This document shows, in pieces, positions 8,520 through 15,695 of a DNA stretch of 36,510 bases (position 1 is the stretch's first letter; each line of letters begins with the position of its first letter). The position numbers and the translations under genes are program-made. This DNA is from a bacterium (lineage in GTDB: Bacteria > SZUA-79 > Acidulodesulfobacterales > Acidulodesulfobacteraceae), in the NCBI GenBank assembly GCA_027318865.1, contig DAHVOJ010000013.1, positions 1 through 36,510 of the forward strand, read 5' to 3'. Under the pieces are notes generated by a model. That model saw only the letters and a program-made list of their open reading frames with translations, did not search any database and had not been told where the DNA came from.

Positions 8520-8965
8520 TGTTAAATTACATTTACATTAATGAATTTTTTTAAGTTTTACTTAACTTACTTTTAACCTTTGTCTTATAAACTAAAACTT
8601 CTTTTTTAGAATAGATTAATGTCCTCCTTTTTCGAAAACATTAATTTTCGGTATTAATTCGTTCACCCCCTCTTACATTTTATATTCGTTATCTAAAATT
8701 TTAGACAACTAACCTATCCTTTTATTTATTAATCGTCACAGCTTTCTAAAAACTTTAATTTTTTTTACGATATATTCTTCGCCAATCAACCTGTCTTTTT
8801 ATTTATTAGGATATTTCATCTCTCCCCTCCTTTTTTTATTAAGAAGGACTACTGAAATATACTGAACAATATTATGTTATCTTTTATAGTTTTAGCTCCC
8901 CTCCTTTTTAAGATATATTTTTCTGTGTGTTTAGGAAAAGCATGTCTTTTCCTGCAGAAAAATAT
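8520..8965. other. AT-rich gene-free leader/intergenic region with short direct repeats
   Basis: No convincing gene is present. On the minus strand there are two related blocks of about 27 nt, around 8705-8730 and 8784-8808. Both read AATAAATAAAA followed by a GA-AGGTT core, and the second ends in TTGGC. A 14-bp palindrome, TCTAAAATTTTAGA, lies at about 8692-8705. Several GGAGG/GGAGGGG tracts (near 8630, 8827 and 8900) look like ribosome-binding sites without genes; the one at 8827 precedes a six-codon ORF. They may be decayed copies of the CCCCTCCTT-AATAA-AAGGAGGGG part of the 11908-11985 repeat. Confidence 0.4.
8730..8757 (-). promoter_or_regulatory. Possible sigma-28 (FliA) promoter for fliC
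   Basis: On the minus strand TAAAGTTT (8757-8750) is an exact match to the sigma-28 -35 element. It is followed after 12 nt by GACGATTA (8737-8730), matching GCCGATAA at 6 of 8 positions. The usual spacer is 11 nt. Transcription from here would give a leader of about 240 nt ahead of fliC. Confidence 0.45.
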
Positions 8966-8994
8966 GGGTGTCGGCCTATGGCCGACGGGGTGGT
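8966..8994. repeat. Half copy of the cloverleaf-like repeat
   Basis: GGGTGTC, then a hairpin (GTCGGCC-TAT-GGCCGAC, 8970-8986), then GACGGGGTGGTT. This matches the reverse complement of the left half of the 78-bp element at 11908-11985, including one outer arm. It abuts the aroK stop codon and could also fold as a hairpin at the 3' end of aroK mRNA. Confidence 0.6.
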
Positions 8995-9623
8995 TAATAA
9001 ACGTTTAGAAAAATTTCTATTTCTTCCGCAGAGGCATGCGCCGTTAAACCGTCGGTATATATCGTCATATCCGCCTGCCCGTAAAATTTCTCCCTTTCTT
9101 TAAGTTTATCGGAAACAGTCTTTTCGGTAAATCCTTTTTCCCCTAAAATCGGTCTGTGCGTTTCGGATTTTATCCTTTCATAAATAGTCTTTGTATCGGC
9201 TTTCAGATATATCGTCGTTCCGATATTTTTGAGCAGTTTAAGGTTTTCGTTAAACGCCGGCATACCTCCGCCCGTCGAAATTACCCAATTTTTACTTTCT
9301 TTACCGATAATTATGGAATTTTCGCAGTTATCAGTTCTCCCTATTTTCTTCTTTCCCTTATCTTTACCTACATCAGTATATTTTCCTAAAATTTTAGATA
9401 TATCCGATTTATTTTTATCCAACTCCTTTAAAATTTCAGTTTCGAGATTTCTGAAATAATTCTCGCCTTTATTTTTAAAAATTTCCGTAATAGCCGTCCC
9501 TTCTTTTTTTTCTATTAAGCAGTCCAAATCTATAAAATTCAACCCTTTATTTTTAGCCAGAATCTTCCCGACTTCCGTCTTCCCCGCTCCCATAAAGCCG
9601 ATTAATATTATATTTGTTTTCAT
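8994..9623 (-). CDS. aroK: Shikimate kinase (with internal insertion)
   Basis: This enzyme phosphorylates shikimate with ATP in the chorismate pathway. The Walker A motif GFMGAGKTEVGK is at residues 9-20, the shikimate-binding D..IE and FR..E segments follow (FIDLDCLIE, ENYFRNLETEILKEL), then STGGGMP and the lid ETHRPILG. At 209 residues it is about 35-40 longer than typical AroK. The excess is a Lys-rich stretch between ILKELDKN and WVISTGGG (roughly residues 72-114), where the family normally has a short loop. AroC lies about 900 bp upstream on the same strand. The ribosome-binding site is weak (GGAT). Confidence 0.92.
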   Translation of the reverse strand: MKTNIILIGFMGAGKTEVGKILAKNKGLNFIDLDCLIEKKEGTAITEIFKNKGENYFRNLETEILKELDKNKSDISKILGKYTDVGKDKGKKKIGRTDNCENSIIIGKESKNWVISTGGGMPAFNENLKLLKNIGTTIYLKADTKTIYERIKSETHRPILGEKGFTEKTVSDKLKEREKFYGQADMTIYTDGLTAHASAEEIEIFLNVY

Positions 9624-9640
9624 TTTTTTTAATCCTTTTT

Positions 9641-10001
9641 CTATCTATATACATCTTTTCTATGTCTAACCCTAATAATTTCAACAGTCAAGATATCCTC
9701 ACTAACGGAATATACAATACGGTAATCTTTTACTCTAATTCTATATATAAAATCATTGTTTGTTAATTTCTTACATTTATTTGGGAAGGGATTTGTTTTT
9801 AAATCTTCAACTGCGGTAATTATTAACGGAATAATAGATTTGTCTATCTTTAACAATTCTTTCTTTGCAGACTTTTTCCATCTAATATTACCTTAACTCA
9901 CCGTTAGAAAGTTCTCTTTCTGGAGAATTTATAATATGTTGAAGCAATTTTAATAGTTTCTAACGGTGAGTTAAGGTATTATAAGCATTATAAGATGTCA
10001 T
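9641..10001 (-). pseudogene. RelE/ParE-type toxin gene interrupted by a MITE
   Basis: The 3' part encodes a RelE-like toxin core (YRIRVKDYRIVYSVSEDILT, then IIRVRHRKDVYR) but has no ATG; its longest frame starts only at a TTG (9856). The missing start is at 10001. ATG there reads MTSYNAYN and then runs into the inserted element at 9977 and reaches a stop. If 9891-9976 and one copy of the 5-bp duplication TATTA are removed, the frame joins exactly to give MTSYNAYNIRWKKSAKKELL followed by the core, about 89 residues, the usual RelE size. The restored gene would overlap the end of the antitoxin gene by 14 nt. The toxin is probably inactive now unless translation reinitiates at the TTG. Confidence 0.8.
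9891..9976. mobile_element. 86-bp MITE with 20-bp terminal inverted repeats and 5-bp TSD
   Basis: Perfect 20-bp terminal inverted repeats CCTTAACTCACCGTTAGAAA (9891-9910 and, inverted, 9957-9976) enclose 46 bp of AT-rich non-coding sequence. TATTA flanks both sides directly (9886-9890 and 9977-9981), as a target-site duplication should. No transposase is present, so mobilisation would be in trans. I see no second copy in this window. Confidence 0.88.
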
Positions 10002-10221
10002 TCCGTTTTAATTCTGTAATTATTTTTTCATGCGATACGGTTGGTTCGTTTATCCTTTCTGCTACAATTTCAAGGTCTTTAATATCTTCTAATAATTCTT
10101 CGAAATCTTCAATAGATAATATTACCGATTTTTTATTGCCATGCGCATCCGTTATATATTCGGGGTGTAGATTTTTAATGTAAGAATTATTTATTTTAGT
10201 TCCGGCGTTTGTTTTTTTCAT
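9988..10221 (-). CDS. Phd/YefM-like antitoxin
   Basis: The protein has 77 residues. The centre (LHPEYITDAHGNKKSVILSI) forms the beta strands typical of the Phd/YefM/RelB-like fold, followed by an acidic helix (EDFEELLEDIKDLEIVAERI) and a C-terminal tail that would wrap the toxin. It lies directly upstream of the broken RelE-type toxin; their reading frames originally overlapped at 9988-10001. Antitoxin with no working toxin is the likely present state. Specific family assignment is tentative. Confidence 0.7.
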   Translation of the reverse strand: MKKTNAGTKINNSYIKNLHPEYITDAHGNKKSVILSIEDFEELLEDIKDLEIVAERINEPTVSHEKIITELKRNDIL

Positions 10222-10224
10222 AGT

Positions 10225-10482
10225 CTATTTTTTTAGCATCAACTCAAATAATAATCCTATAATGCCAACAAAACCAATTTGAATACCTATAAACCATTTT
10301 ATTAATGTTAATACCGCCTTATTTAAATCATCTTTAGTTGCAAAAGTCTTTAACATATTTTCCTGACTTTCTTTTTTGCAGTTTTCATTCATAACCTCAA
10401 AATATTCAGTTATGGTTTTTGCCTCCTTTTCGCCTAACTTGTCTTTAAGCGCATTAAATATATCGATTATGCTTGCATTCAT
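10225..10482 (-). CDS. Small coiled-coil membrane protein (DUF1640-like)
   Basis: The protein has 85 residues: an amphipathic helical region, the motif LKTFATKDDLNKAVLTLIKW, and one C-terminal membrane helix (FIGIQIGFVGIIGLLFELML) ending in KK. ATKDDL followed by a KW-membrane-helix is typical of the DUF1640 type of small bacterial proteins of unknown function, often found beside toxin-antitoxin genes. It lies 3 nt upstream of the antitoxin gene and so shares its transcript. A strong promoter precedes it (separate entry). Confidence 0.65.
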   Translation of the reverse strand: MNASIIDIFNALKDKLGEKEAKTITEYFEVMNENCKKESQENMLKTFATKDDLNKAVLTLIKWFIGIQIGFVGIIGLLFELMLKK

Positions 10483-10525
10483 ATTGATATTATTTCTCCA
10501 TAATAAATATTTGTTATATATTTAA

Positions 10526-10554
10526 AGTATATTAAACATGCAAATAAAAGTCAA
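10526..10554 (-). promoter_or_regulatory. Sigma-70-type promoter for the 85-aa gene and antitoxin
   Basis: Minus strand TTGACT (10554-10549), 17-bp spacer, TATACT (10531-10526). The -35 box overlaps the aroC stop codon, so the accessory genes downstream of aroC have independent transcription. Confidence 0.65.
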
Positions 10555-11837
10555 TTTTCCGTCCCATTTTTTATATACCCGTCATAGTTTCTTTTAATCT
10601 CGTTCATATTGTCGCCGCCGAATTTTTTGAGGAAAAAATAGCATATGGAAAAAGCGAGGGCGGATTCGACGACGATGGACGCCGCAGGAACGGCGCATAC
10701 GTCCGACCTTTCGAGAAAGGCTTTTTTTGGTTCGCAGGTATTTAAATCTACGGTATCGAGATAAGGTTTCATTAAAGTGGGTATGGGTTTCATTGCGCAG
10801 GTTACGCTTATTATTTCTCCGTTGGACATTCCGCCTTCTATGCCGCCGGCATTGTCGGTTTTTCTGTAAAAGCCGCCGGCCGCGCCTCCGCCTTTCCCTT
10901 TATCGGCACTTTGATAGTATATCGAATCATGACATTCAGAGCCTCTAAGATAAGCCGATTTTACTCCGGCGCCGATTTCGACGCTTTTAATTGCCTGTAT
11001 GCTCATTACGGACATCGCTATATGGGCGTCCAATTTCTCGTCCCACTGCGTAAAACTGCCCAGACCGACGGGTACGCCTTTTGCCTGGGCGGTTATAAGC
11101 CCGCCTGCTGTATCTCCTTCCGCTTTCATCTTGTCGATAAACGCCTTTGCCTTTTCTTCATGTTCGGGATAAGGCATGCGGAGCTCGGAATTCTCGATAT
11201 TTTGACGAATAGTAGGGTCGAAAATATCGATAGAAAAGCGGTCTATTTCGGCTGTCTCGGAGAAAAAGGCGTCGGAATTCAATTCTGTCGCCTTTTTCTT
11301 AGCCGCATGTGTGTCAGCCAAAATTTCAGCCGTACCAATTCCAACCCCGCCGATGCTCAGCACCGCCGAAGCAAAGTCGATGCCGAAATTTTTCAGAAGT
11401 ATCTGGCAAATCGCCCCGACTGCAACCCTCGACGCAGTTTCCCTTGCGCTCGAACGCTCTAAAACATTTCTTATATCGTCTAAACCGAATTTTATCGAAC
11501 CGGCAAAATCGGCATGCCCCGGTCTCGGAGTATGGATTTTGCTTTCTTCGGGAACGGGTTTAAAGGCATCCATCCTGTCCCGCCAGTTTTCGTAATCCTT
11601 GTTTTTTATAAAAAGAGAAATTGGCGAACCGGTAGTTAAGCCTCCCCTTACGCCTGATAAAAACTCTATCTTGTCGGTTTCTATCTTCTGCCTTGCGCCC
11701 CTTCCGTAGCCCGACTGTCTTAGCTTTAGCTTTTCGTTTATAAAATCTTCGTCTATTTTTACGCCCGCAGGAAAGTTGTCTATGATAGTAACGAGCCCCT
11801 TGCCGTGGGACTCGCCCGCAGTCAAAAATCTGAGCAT
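10551..11837 (-). CDS. aroC: Chorismate synthase
   Basis: It converts EPSP to chorismate using reduced FMN. At 428 residues it is longer than usual (about 360-400). Motifs include GESHGKGLV at the N-terminus, RQSGYGRGARQKIETDKIEF, TPRPGHADFAGSIKFG, RNVLERSSARETASRVAVGA, the GDTAGG segment and IQAIKSVEIGAG. The extra length includes a segment around residues 180-192 encoded by a palindromic element (11261-11299), read as KKKATELNSDAFFS. The ATG has AAGGAG 8 nt upstream. It shares the shikimate pathway with aroK about 900 bp downstream. Confidence 0.96.
   Translation of the reverse strand: MLRFLTAGESHGKGLVTIIDNFPAGVKIDEDFINEKLKLRQSGYGRGARQKIETDKIEFLSGVRGGLTTGSPISLFIKNKDYENWRDRMDAFKPVPEESKIHTPRPGHADFAGSIKFGLDDIRNVLERSSARETASRVAVGAICQILLKNFGIDFASAVLSIGGVGIGTAEILADTHAAKKKATELNSDAFFSETAEIDRFSIDIFDPTIRQNIENSELRMPYPEHEEKAKAFIDKMKAEGDTAGGLITAQAKGVPVGLGSFTQWDEKLDAHIAMSVMSIQAIKSVEIGAGVKSAYLRGSECHDSIYYQSADKGKGGGAAGGFYRKTDNAGGIEGGMSNGEIISVTCAMKPIPTLMKPYLDTVDLNTCEPKKAFLERSDVCAVPAASIVVESALAFSICYFFLKKFGGDNMNEIKRNYDGYIKNGTEN
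11261..11299. repeat. 39-bp imperfect palindrome inside aroC
   Basis: Two 19-bp arms (plus-strand left arm AGAAAAAGGCGTCGGAATT) around a central C at 11280, with two mismatched pairs. It is translated within AroC as part of KKKATELNSDAFFS. The folE2 palindrome (12417-12457) is related and is read in the same frame to give a similar peptide. Confidence 0.8.
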
Positions 11838-11907
11838 TTTTATATCTCCTTGATATTTATTACGCTAATATAAAAAACAAATCTGACTTTTTACGACTCC
11901 TTTTTTA

Positions 11908-11985
11908 AACCGCCCCGTCAGGCTGACGCCTGACACCCCTCCTTAATAAAAGGAGGGGTAGCGGCCAAAGGCCGGCGGGGCGGTT
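11908..11985. repeat. 78-bp cloverleaf-like palindromic repeat
   Basis: Outer inverted arms AACCGCCCCG (11908-11917) and CGGGGCGGTT (11976-11985) enclose three further hairpins: TCAGGC-TGAC-GCCTGA, CCCCTCCTT-AATAA-AAGGAGGGG and CGGCC-AAAG-GCCGG. Together they would form a four-way, tRNA-like cloverleaf in single-stranded DNA or RNA. It fills the space between folE2 and aroC. A half copy lies at 8966-8994, so this is a dispersed family rather than a gene-specific signal. Confidence 0.75.
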
Positions 11986-11998
11986 GCCTGAAAAACAT

Positions 11999-12907
11999 TT
12001 ACCCTTCTATCATCGCATAGGCGTTATGATTATGTATGCTTTCGAAGTTTTCCGCCTCCACCCTGAACCGTTTAATATTTTTATTCTTTTTGAGTATTCC
12101 GGCCACGCATCTTGCCACATCCTCTACGAACATAGGGTTTTCATAAGCATGCTCGGTCAAAAACCTCTCGTCTTCCCTCTTTAACAGCGAATAGATAGGG
12201 GAGCTTGCGCACGATTCCACATCGGCTATTATATCCTCGAACCATATCAGCTTATCGAACTCCAGCGAAACCGAAACAAAGCCCCTCTGGTTATGCGCCC
12301 CGTATTTAGATATTTCTTTTGAACAAGGACAAAGAGTATTTATCGGCACCTTGACGCCGATTATTATTACGCTTTCGTCGTCGGAGCGGGGAGTGCCGGA
12401 GGGAGCCTTATTATTAGAGATAAAGGTGTCAGAATTGAATTCTGACACCTTTATCTCCGTTAAATCTGACAACTTTTCGGCTCGCAATGCTTTTTCCTGT
12501 TTCGGCGTAGTTGCTTTTCTGTCTTTTATCGTTCCGTTATAATAGCAGATATACTCCATCAGGCTTTTTTTTCCGCTCACGGGAGCGGTTTTTTCTATAA
12601 AATAAGGAAACTCCATTTCGACCGAAGCCGAACCGGCATTTAAAACTTTTTTAATTTTCCTTAAAATATCGGGAAAACTGACTATGCTTATTTCGCCCCT
12701 GTGTTCGTTTAAAACCTCTAAGAATCGGCTCATATGCGTTCCTTTGAAATAATGCGGAAGGTCCACGTACATATTTATGTCTGCTACCGTATGCTGGAAT
12801 GATTTTGCTTTATCGAGAACCGATATAGGATAATGCAGGTTTTTTATACCGACTTTGTCTATTGCTATGCCTCTTTTATCCTTTGAATTTTGAACGTCTT
12901 TAAGCAT
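11999..12907 (-). CDS. folE2: GTP cyclohydrolase FolE2 (type IB)
   Basis: It makes 7,8-dihydroneopterin triphosphate from GTP, the first step to folate and queuosine; FolE2 enzymes can use metals other than zinc. Landmarks are GIKNLHYPISV, FKGTHMSRFLEVL, EKTAPVSGKKS, the CPCSKEISKYGAHNQRG block with the catalytic Cys, and NFESIHNHNAYA at the end. The protein has 302 residues; about 50 of these, between the GTIKD region and VPINTLCPCSK, are extra, Ser/Lys/Glu-rich, and contain the translated palindrome (EIKVSEFNSDTFIS). The enzyme core is intact, so the insert is probably a tolerated surface loop. The start at 12907 lacks a clear ribosome-binding site; it lies 6 nt downstream of the YafQ-like gene. 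Confidence 0.94.
   Translation of the reverse strand: MLKDVQNSKDKRGIAIDKVGIKNLHYPISVLDKAKSFQHTVADINMYVDLPHYFKGTHMSRFLEVLNEHRGEISIVSFPDILRKIKKVLNAGSASVEMEFPYFIEKTAPVSGKKSLMEYICYYNGTIKDRKATTPKQEKALRAEKLSDLTEIKVSEFNSDTFISNNKAPSGTPRSDDESVIIIGVKVPINTLCPCSKEISKYGAHNQRGFVSVSLEFDKLIWFEDIIADVESCASSPIYSLLKREDERFLTEHAYENPMFVEDVARCVAGILKKNKNIKRFRVEAENFESIHNHNAYAMIEG
12417..12457. repeat. 41-bp perfect palindrome inside folE2
   Basis: Two perfect 20-bp arms (GAGATAAAGGTGTCAGAATT and its complement) around one base (12437). It is translated in FolE2 as EIKVSEFNSDTFIS. It belongs to the same family as the aroC palindrome. Confidence 0.88.
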
Positions 12908-12913
12908 TAAAGA

Positions 12914-13210
12914 TTAATATAGTTTTTTAAAAACCTGATTATGAGTTCCTAGCGCAACAAGAAAAAGGGTTTGTGAATTTGTATCAATTTTAAAAATTAA
13001 TAACCAGTCGTTTTTTACGTGAATTACTTCATAACCTTTAAAATTGCTTTTTAAATTATGTCTTCTATATATTAAATCTATCGGTTTTTCTTCTTGCAGG
13101 CTAATAATAATATTTTTAAGAACCTCGAAATCTAATTTTGAATATTTGCCGCTTAACTTATCTCTCTCGATATCCTTTTTATAATGCTTTTCTATTTTAA
13201 TATCAAGCAT
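12914..13210 (-). CDS. YafQ-like RelE-family mRNA interferase toxin
   Basis: The protein has 98 residues. The YafQ pattern is visible: a helical hairpin (KHYKKDIERDKLSGKYSKLD), then RRHNLKSNFKGYEVIHVKNDWLL, IFKIDT and ALGTHNQVFKKLY. The DWLLIF strand and the final G-x-H-x-x-x-F helix-cap match YafQ, which cleaves mRNA on the ribosome. It lies 24 nt downstream of a DinJ-like antitoxin. The nearest ribosome-binding sequence before the ATG at 13210 is weak. The spacing to folE2 is 6 nt, so folE2 may be co-transcribed with this pair. Confidence 0.82.
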   Translation of the reverse strand: MLDIKIEKHYKKDIERDKLSGKYSKLDFEVLKNIIISLQEEKPIDLIYRRHNLKSNFKGYEVIHVKNDWLLIFKIDTNSQTLFLVALGTHNQVFKKLY

Positions 13211-13234
13211 CTGCTGTTCAGTCTGTTATTTTTT

Positions 13235-13495
13235 TTAGATATCTATATCTAGGTCTTTAAATAAATCATCGGCTGTTTTGTATGTTTCGGTATTTATATT
13301 ATTCTCGATATTTTCTATTCTTTTTTTAATATCGCCGGAAGGTATCGCTAATTCAAAAGGGATTTTTTTTTCGATGGATACGGCCGCCAGAAATAAATTT
13401 ACCGCATCTCCGAGACTTAATCCAAGGGCATCAAAAACTTCTTTAGAACTTTTATAAAATCCATTATCGATTCTTACGCTTGTTTGTCTTTTCAT
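13235..13495 (-). CDS. RelB/DinJ-family antitoxin
   Basis: The protein has 86 residues. The start MKRQTSVRIDNGFYKSSKEV and LGLSLGDAVNLFLAAVSIEK form the ribbon-helix-helix dimerisation and DNA-binding domain of DinJ/RelB; the KKIPFELAIP segment is typical of the family. The acidic tail should bind the YafQ-like toxin downstream. It likely autorepresses its own promoter, which is well formed (13535-13563). Confidence 0.85.
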   Translation of the reverse strand: MKRQTSVRIDNGFYKSSKEVFDALGLSLGDAVNLFLAAVSIEKKIPFELAIPSGDIKKRIENIENNINTETYKTADDLFKDLDIDI

Positions 13496-13534
13496 AAAAA
13501 AATACCTACTTTTTCAATCTTTATTATTTATTAT

Positions 13535-13563
13535 AGTATAATGCAATTGGAGTATAAAATCAA
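13535..13563 (-). promoter_or_regulatory. Sigma-70-type promoter of the DinJ/YafQ pair
   Basis: Minus strand TTGATT (13563-13558), 17-bp spacer, TATACT (13540-13535), about 40 nt upstream of the antitoxin ATG. Confidence 0.6.
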
Positions 13564-13604
13564 GCTGAATCTTAGAAAGTTCAGCAGATTAAATCAGGAG
13601 TATG

Positions 13605-13680
13605 AATGCGAGGGCGGGTGCTTATAAAAACAACGCTTTTATGCCCGCCGAAGCGCGTGAATAAATCTGTCCCCTTTTTG
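13605..13680. repeat. Dispersed repeat copy (AAAACAACG-type) with hairpin
   Basis: GGGCGGG (about 13611-13617) pairs with CCCGCC (13643-13648) around a loop. The right part, AAAACAACGCTTTTATGCCC (from 13627), recurs at 28268-28290 and 30485-30509 with one or two changes. It is followed by AATAAATCTGTCCCC, half of the 7512-7536 palindrome. Confidence 0.6.
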
Positions 13681-13715
13681 TTTCTTTTTGTTGCTATTTT
13701 TTAAACAGAAATAAC

Positions 13716-15059
13716 TCAGCCGTTTATAATCCTCGGCGTAATAAATATCAATAATTCGCTTTTAGTTATAGTAAAGGTTTTGGACTTAAACAGCCACCCG
13801 AGCAAAGGGATATTCATGAACCCGGGAATTCCGCTATTAGTAACGTTTCTGACCATCGTATAAACGCCGCCTAAAACAACGGTGCTACCATTATTAACGA
13901 TAACCGTCGATTGTATGCTCTGTGTATTTAACGAAGGAGGCGCGCTGCCGCTAAAATTAACAGGAGTATTATTGGATGCATTTATAATTAGCTTAACGCT
14001 ACCGTTAGCCATTATATGCGGCGTTATACTAAGCGAAAGGTTAGCGGTAACGGTTATAAGTGTCCCGGGGGCGCCCAAAGTACTGGCGGCGCCGGGATAA
14101 TATATGGTTTCCCCTTTTTCTATCGTTGCCGCCTGATTATTGAGTGTCACTACTTTAGGCGAAGCTACCGTCTTTGCCTTGGACAAATCTTCTAAAGCTT
14201 GTATAGTAGCATTAAAATCCACGCCGTTATGATTTAATATTCCGACGGTGAATGTTCCGCCGGTATCGGAAGAAGAAGCCTGTCCGTTAAACGAAGGGCC
14301 GACGAATGAAGGATTAACAAACGCGGGAGCGCCGTAGGAAGCTACTCCGGCTGCCGGAGGAACGGCAACATTCCCACCCCATGATATGCCTAAATTATTA
14401 GTATAACCCTTGTCCACCTCGACCATCTTTGCTATAATCTCGACTTCCGGCGTTCTTTTATCAAGCATTTTTACCAATCTCACGGCTCTCGCCACGCGGC
14501 TGGGAATATCGGTAATCAGCAAAGAATGAAGCGATTTGTCGTAAACGACCCTGCCCTGCGAACTTAAGACCGATTTTACTTTTGCCATCAGCCCGCTTGC
14601 CGAAACATAATTAACGGGAACAAGTTTCGTAACCTTGCGTTCGGAAATAGCCTTCGACCTTTTTTCGGCGGAAATTACCGACGCTATCGTCCCGGTCGAA
14701 TTTATATAATAAATCCCGTCCTTTTTTATCATGCCGAGACCGTAAGCTTCGAGTATGAGAGATAAAATATTTTTAAGCGGAACGTTTTTCATTTTCATCG
14801 TAACGGTTCCCTTAACGTCCGAACCTATCAAAACGTTCATATTGGAAACCTTTGCTATCATTCTTACGACATCGATTACGTTCGCATTTTGAAAATTAAA
14901 GCTGACCCTCATATTTGCAGGATCGACGAAAAATTTTTTAACCCCCCCTCCGCCCTGTTTTTGTCCTGCATAAGCCGAAACGGGTAAGACAATTCCGGCA
15001 GATAGAACAAAAAATAATATAAATATAAGCGGTACTAACGATAATTTTCTCTTTTTCAT
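13716..15059 (-). CDS. pilQ: PilQ-type secretin of the type IV pilus
   Basis: Outer-membrane channel through which the pilus passes. An upstream in-frame ATG exists at 15092, but the ATG at 15059 is preferred because GGAG lies 9 nt before it and a clean signal peptide follows (KKRKLSLVPLIFILFFVL, cleaved near SAYA-GQ). The mature protein has an STN/N0 domain (VSFNFQNANVIDVVRMIAKV), an N1/KH-like domain (KLVPVNYVSASGLMAKVKSV) and the secretin core ending IPLLGWLFKSKTFTITKSEL, then LIFITPRII. At about 447 residues it is shorter than most PilQ proteins and lacks N-terminal AMIN domains. It is last in the pilMNOPQ operon. Confidence 0.93.
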   Translation of the reverse strand: MKKRKLSLVPLIFILFFVLSAGIVLPVSAYAGQKQGGGGVKKFFVDPANMRVSFNFQNANVIDVVRMIAKVSNMNVLIGSDVKGTVTMKMKNVPLKNILSLILEAYGLGMIKKDGIYYINSTGTIASVISAEKRSKAISERKVTKLVPVNYVSASGLMAKVKSVLSSQGRVVYDKSLHSLLITDIPSRVARAVRLVKMLDKRTPEVEIIAKMVEVDKGYTNNLGISWGGNVAVPPAAGVASYGAPAFVNPSFVGPSFNGQASSSDTGGTFTVGILNHNGVDFNATIQALEDLSKAKTVASPKVVTLNNQAATIEKGETIYYPGAASTLGAPGTLITVTANLSLSITPHIMANGSVKLIINASNNTPVNFSGSAPPSLNTQSIQSTVIVNNGSTVVLGGVYTMVRNVTNSGIPGFMNIPLLGWLFKSKTFTITKSELLIFITPRIING

Positions 15060-15149
15060 ATTATTTTCTCCGTCGCTAAAATTTAAAGTCATAATTTAAA
15101 ATTTTAAACTAACATATAATCTTAATATTATATCTTTAATTAGAATAAT

Positions 15150-15695
15150 TCATTTTAAAGGCATAACGATATTCATAGACCGCATCTGACCAAAAATATT
15201 GTACGTCCTTTCGACTAAATTTACCGCATCGCCGCTAATCGAAACCACCCTTGCCCTGTTTACGCCGACTAACGAACCTACGGTGATTATATACGACCTG
15301 TTGTCCGGCGTCTGGAGCATCGCAAAATATTTTCCCCTCCTGCTCATAATACCGACGACTTTCAGCGATGAAACGGCATACTGCAAAAGAGGCAGTTCTC
15401 CGACTTTAAAAGAAGTAACCGGTTTCTTGGTATATAAAAAAGTCCGAAACGGGTCCCTCTTTAAGTAATAAGGATACGCAATGCTATTCTTACCTGCGGC
15501 GGTTTTGCCGCCATTGCCGTTTGTTTTATTCGCTTTACTTACTTTATTTATCTTCGTTCCTGCAAAGCAAAGCGGACTATGAAAAACAAAATCTACGGAT
15601 AAAACGGATAAAACAATAACGGTTATAAACGCAAATACAGATTTTCCTAATTCTAATTTTTCGATTATCTTTCCGATTATTTTTTTTATCGCCAT
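15150..15695 (-). CDS. pilP: PilP pilus assembly lipoprotein-like protein
   Basis: About 181 residues from the ATG at 15695, chosen because GGGG lies 7 nt upstream; an ATG at 15707 lacks such a site. An N-terminal hydrophobic segment (SVFAFITVIVLSVLSVDFVF) is followed by the PilP beta-domain: RDPFRTF, then LPLLQYAVSSLKVVGIM and a strand-rich end (RSYIITVGSLVGVNRARVVS). I see no clear lipobox. PilP links the PilNO inner-membrane dimer to the PilQ secretin in the periplasm. It sits between pilO and pilQ. Confidence 0.88.
   Translation of the reverse strand: MAIKKIIGKIIEKLELGKSVFAFITVIVLSVLSVDFVFHSPLCFAGTKINKVSKANKTNGNGGKTAAGKNSIAYPYYLKRDPFRTFLYTKKPVTSFKVGELPLLQYAVSSLKVVGIMSRRGKYFAMLQTPDNRSYIITVGSLVGVNRARVVSISGDAVNLVERTYNIFGQMRSMNIVMPLK

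Noticed and set aside
10911-11595. Overlapping plus-strand frames opposite aroC
   Set aside because: They are shadows of the well-conserved aroC reading frame; their peptides show no family resemblance.
11908-11985. Cloverleaf-shaped repeat as a tRNA gene
   Set aside because: It lacks T-loop and anticodon-arm consensus, has G/C-rich palindromic arms and has a partial second copy; it is a repeat element.
12351-12542. Plus-strand frame containing EIKVSELNSDTFI
   Set aside because: The peptide resembles that of FolE2 only because the underlying DNA is a palindrome; no independent gene is indicated.
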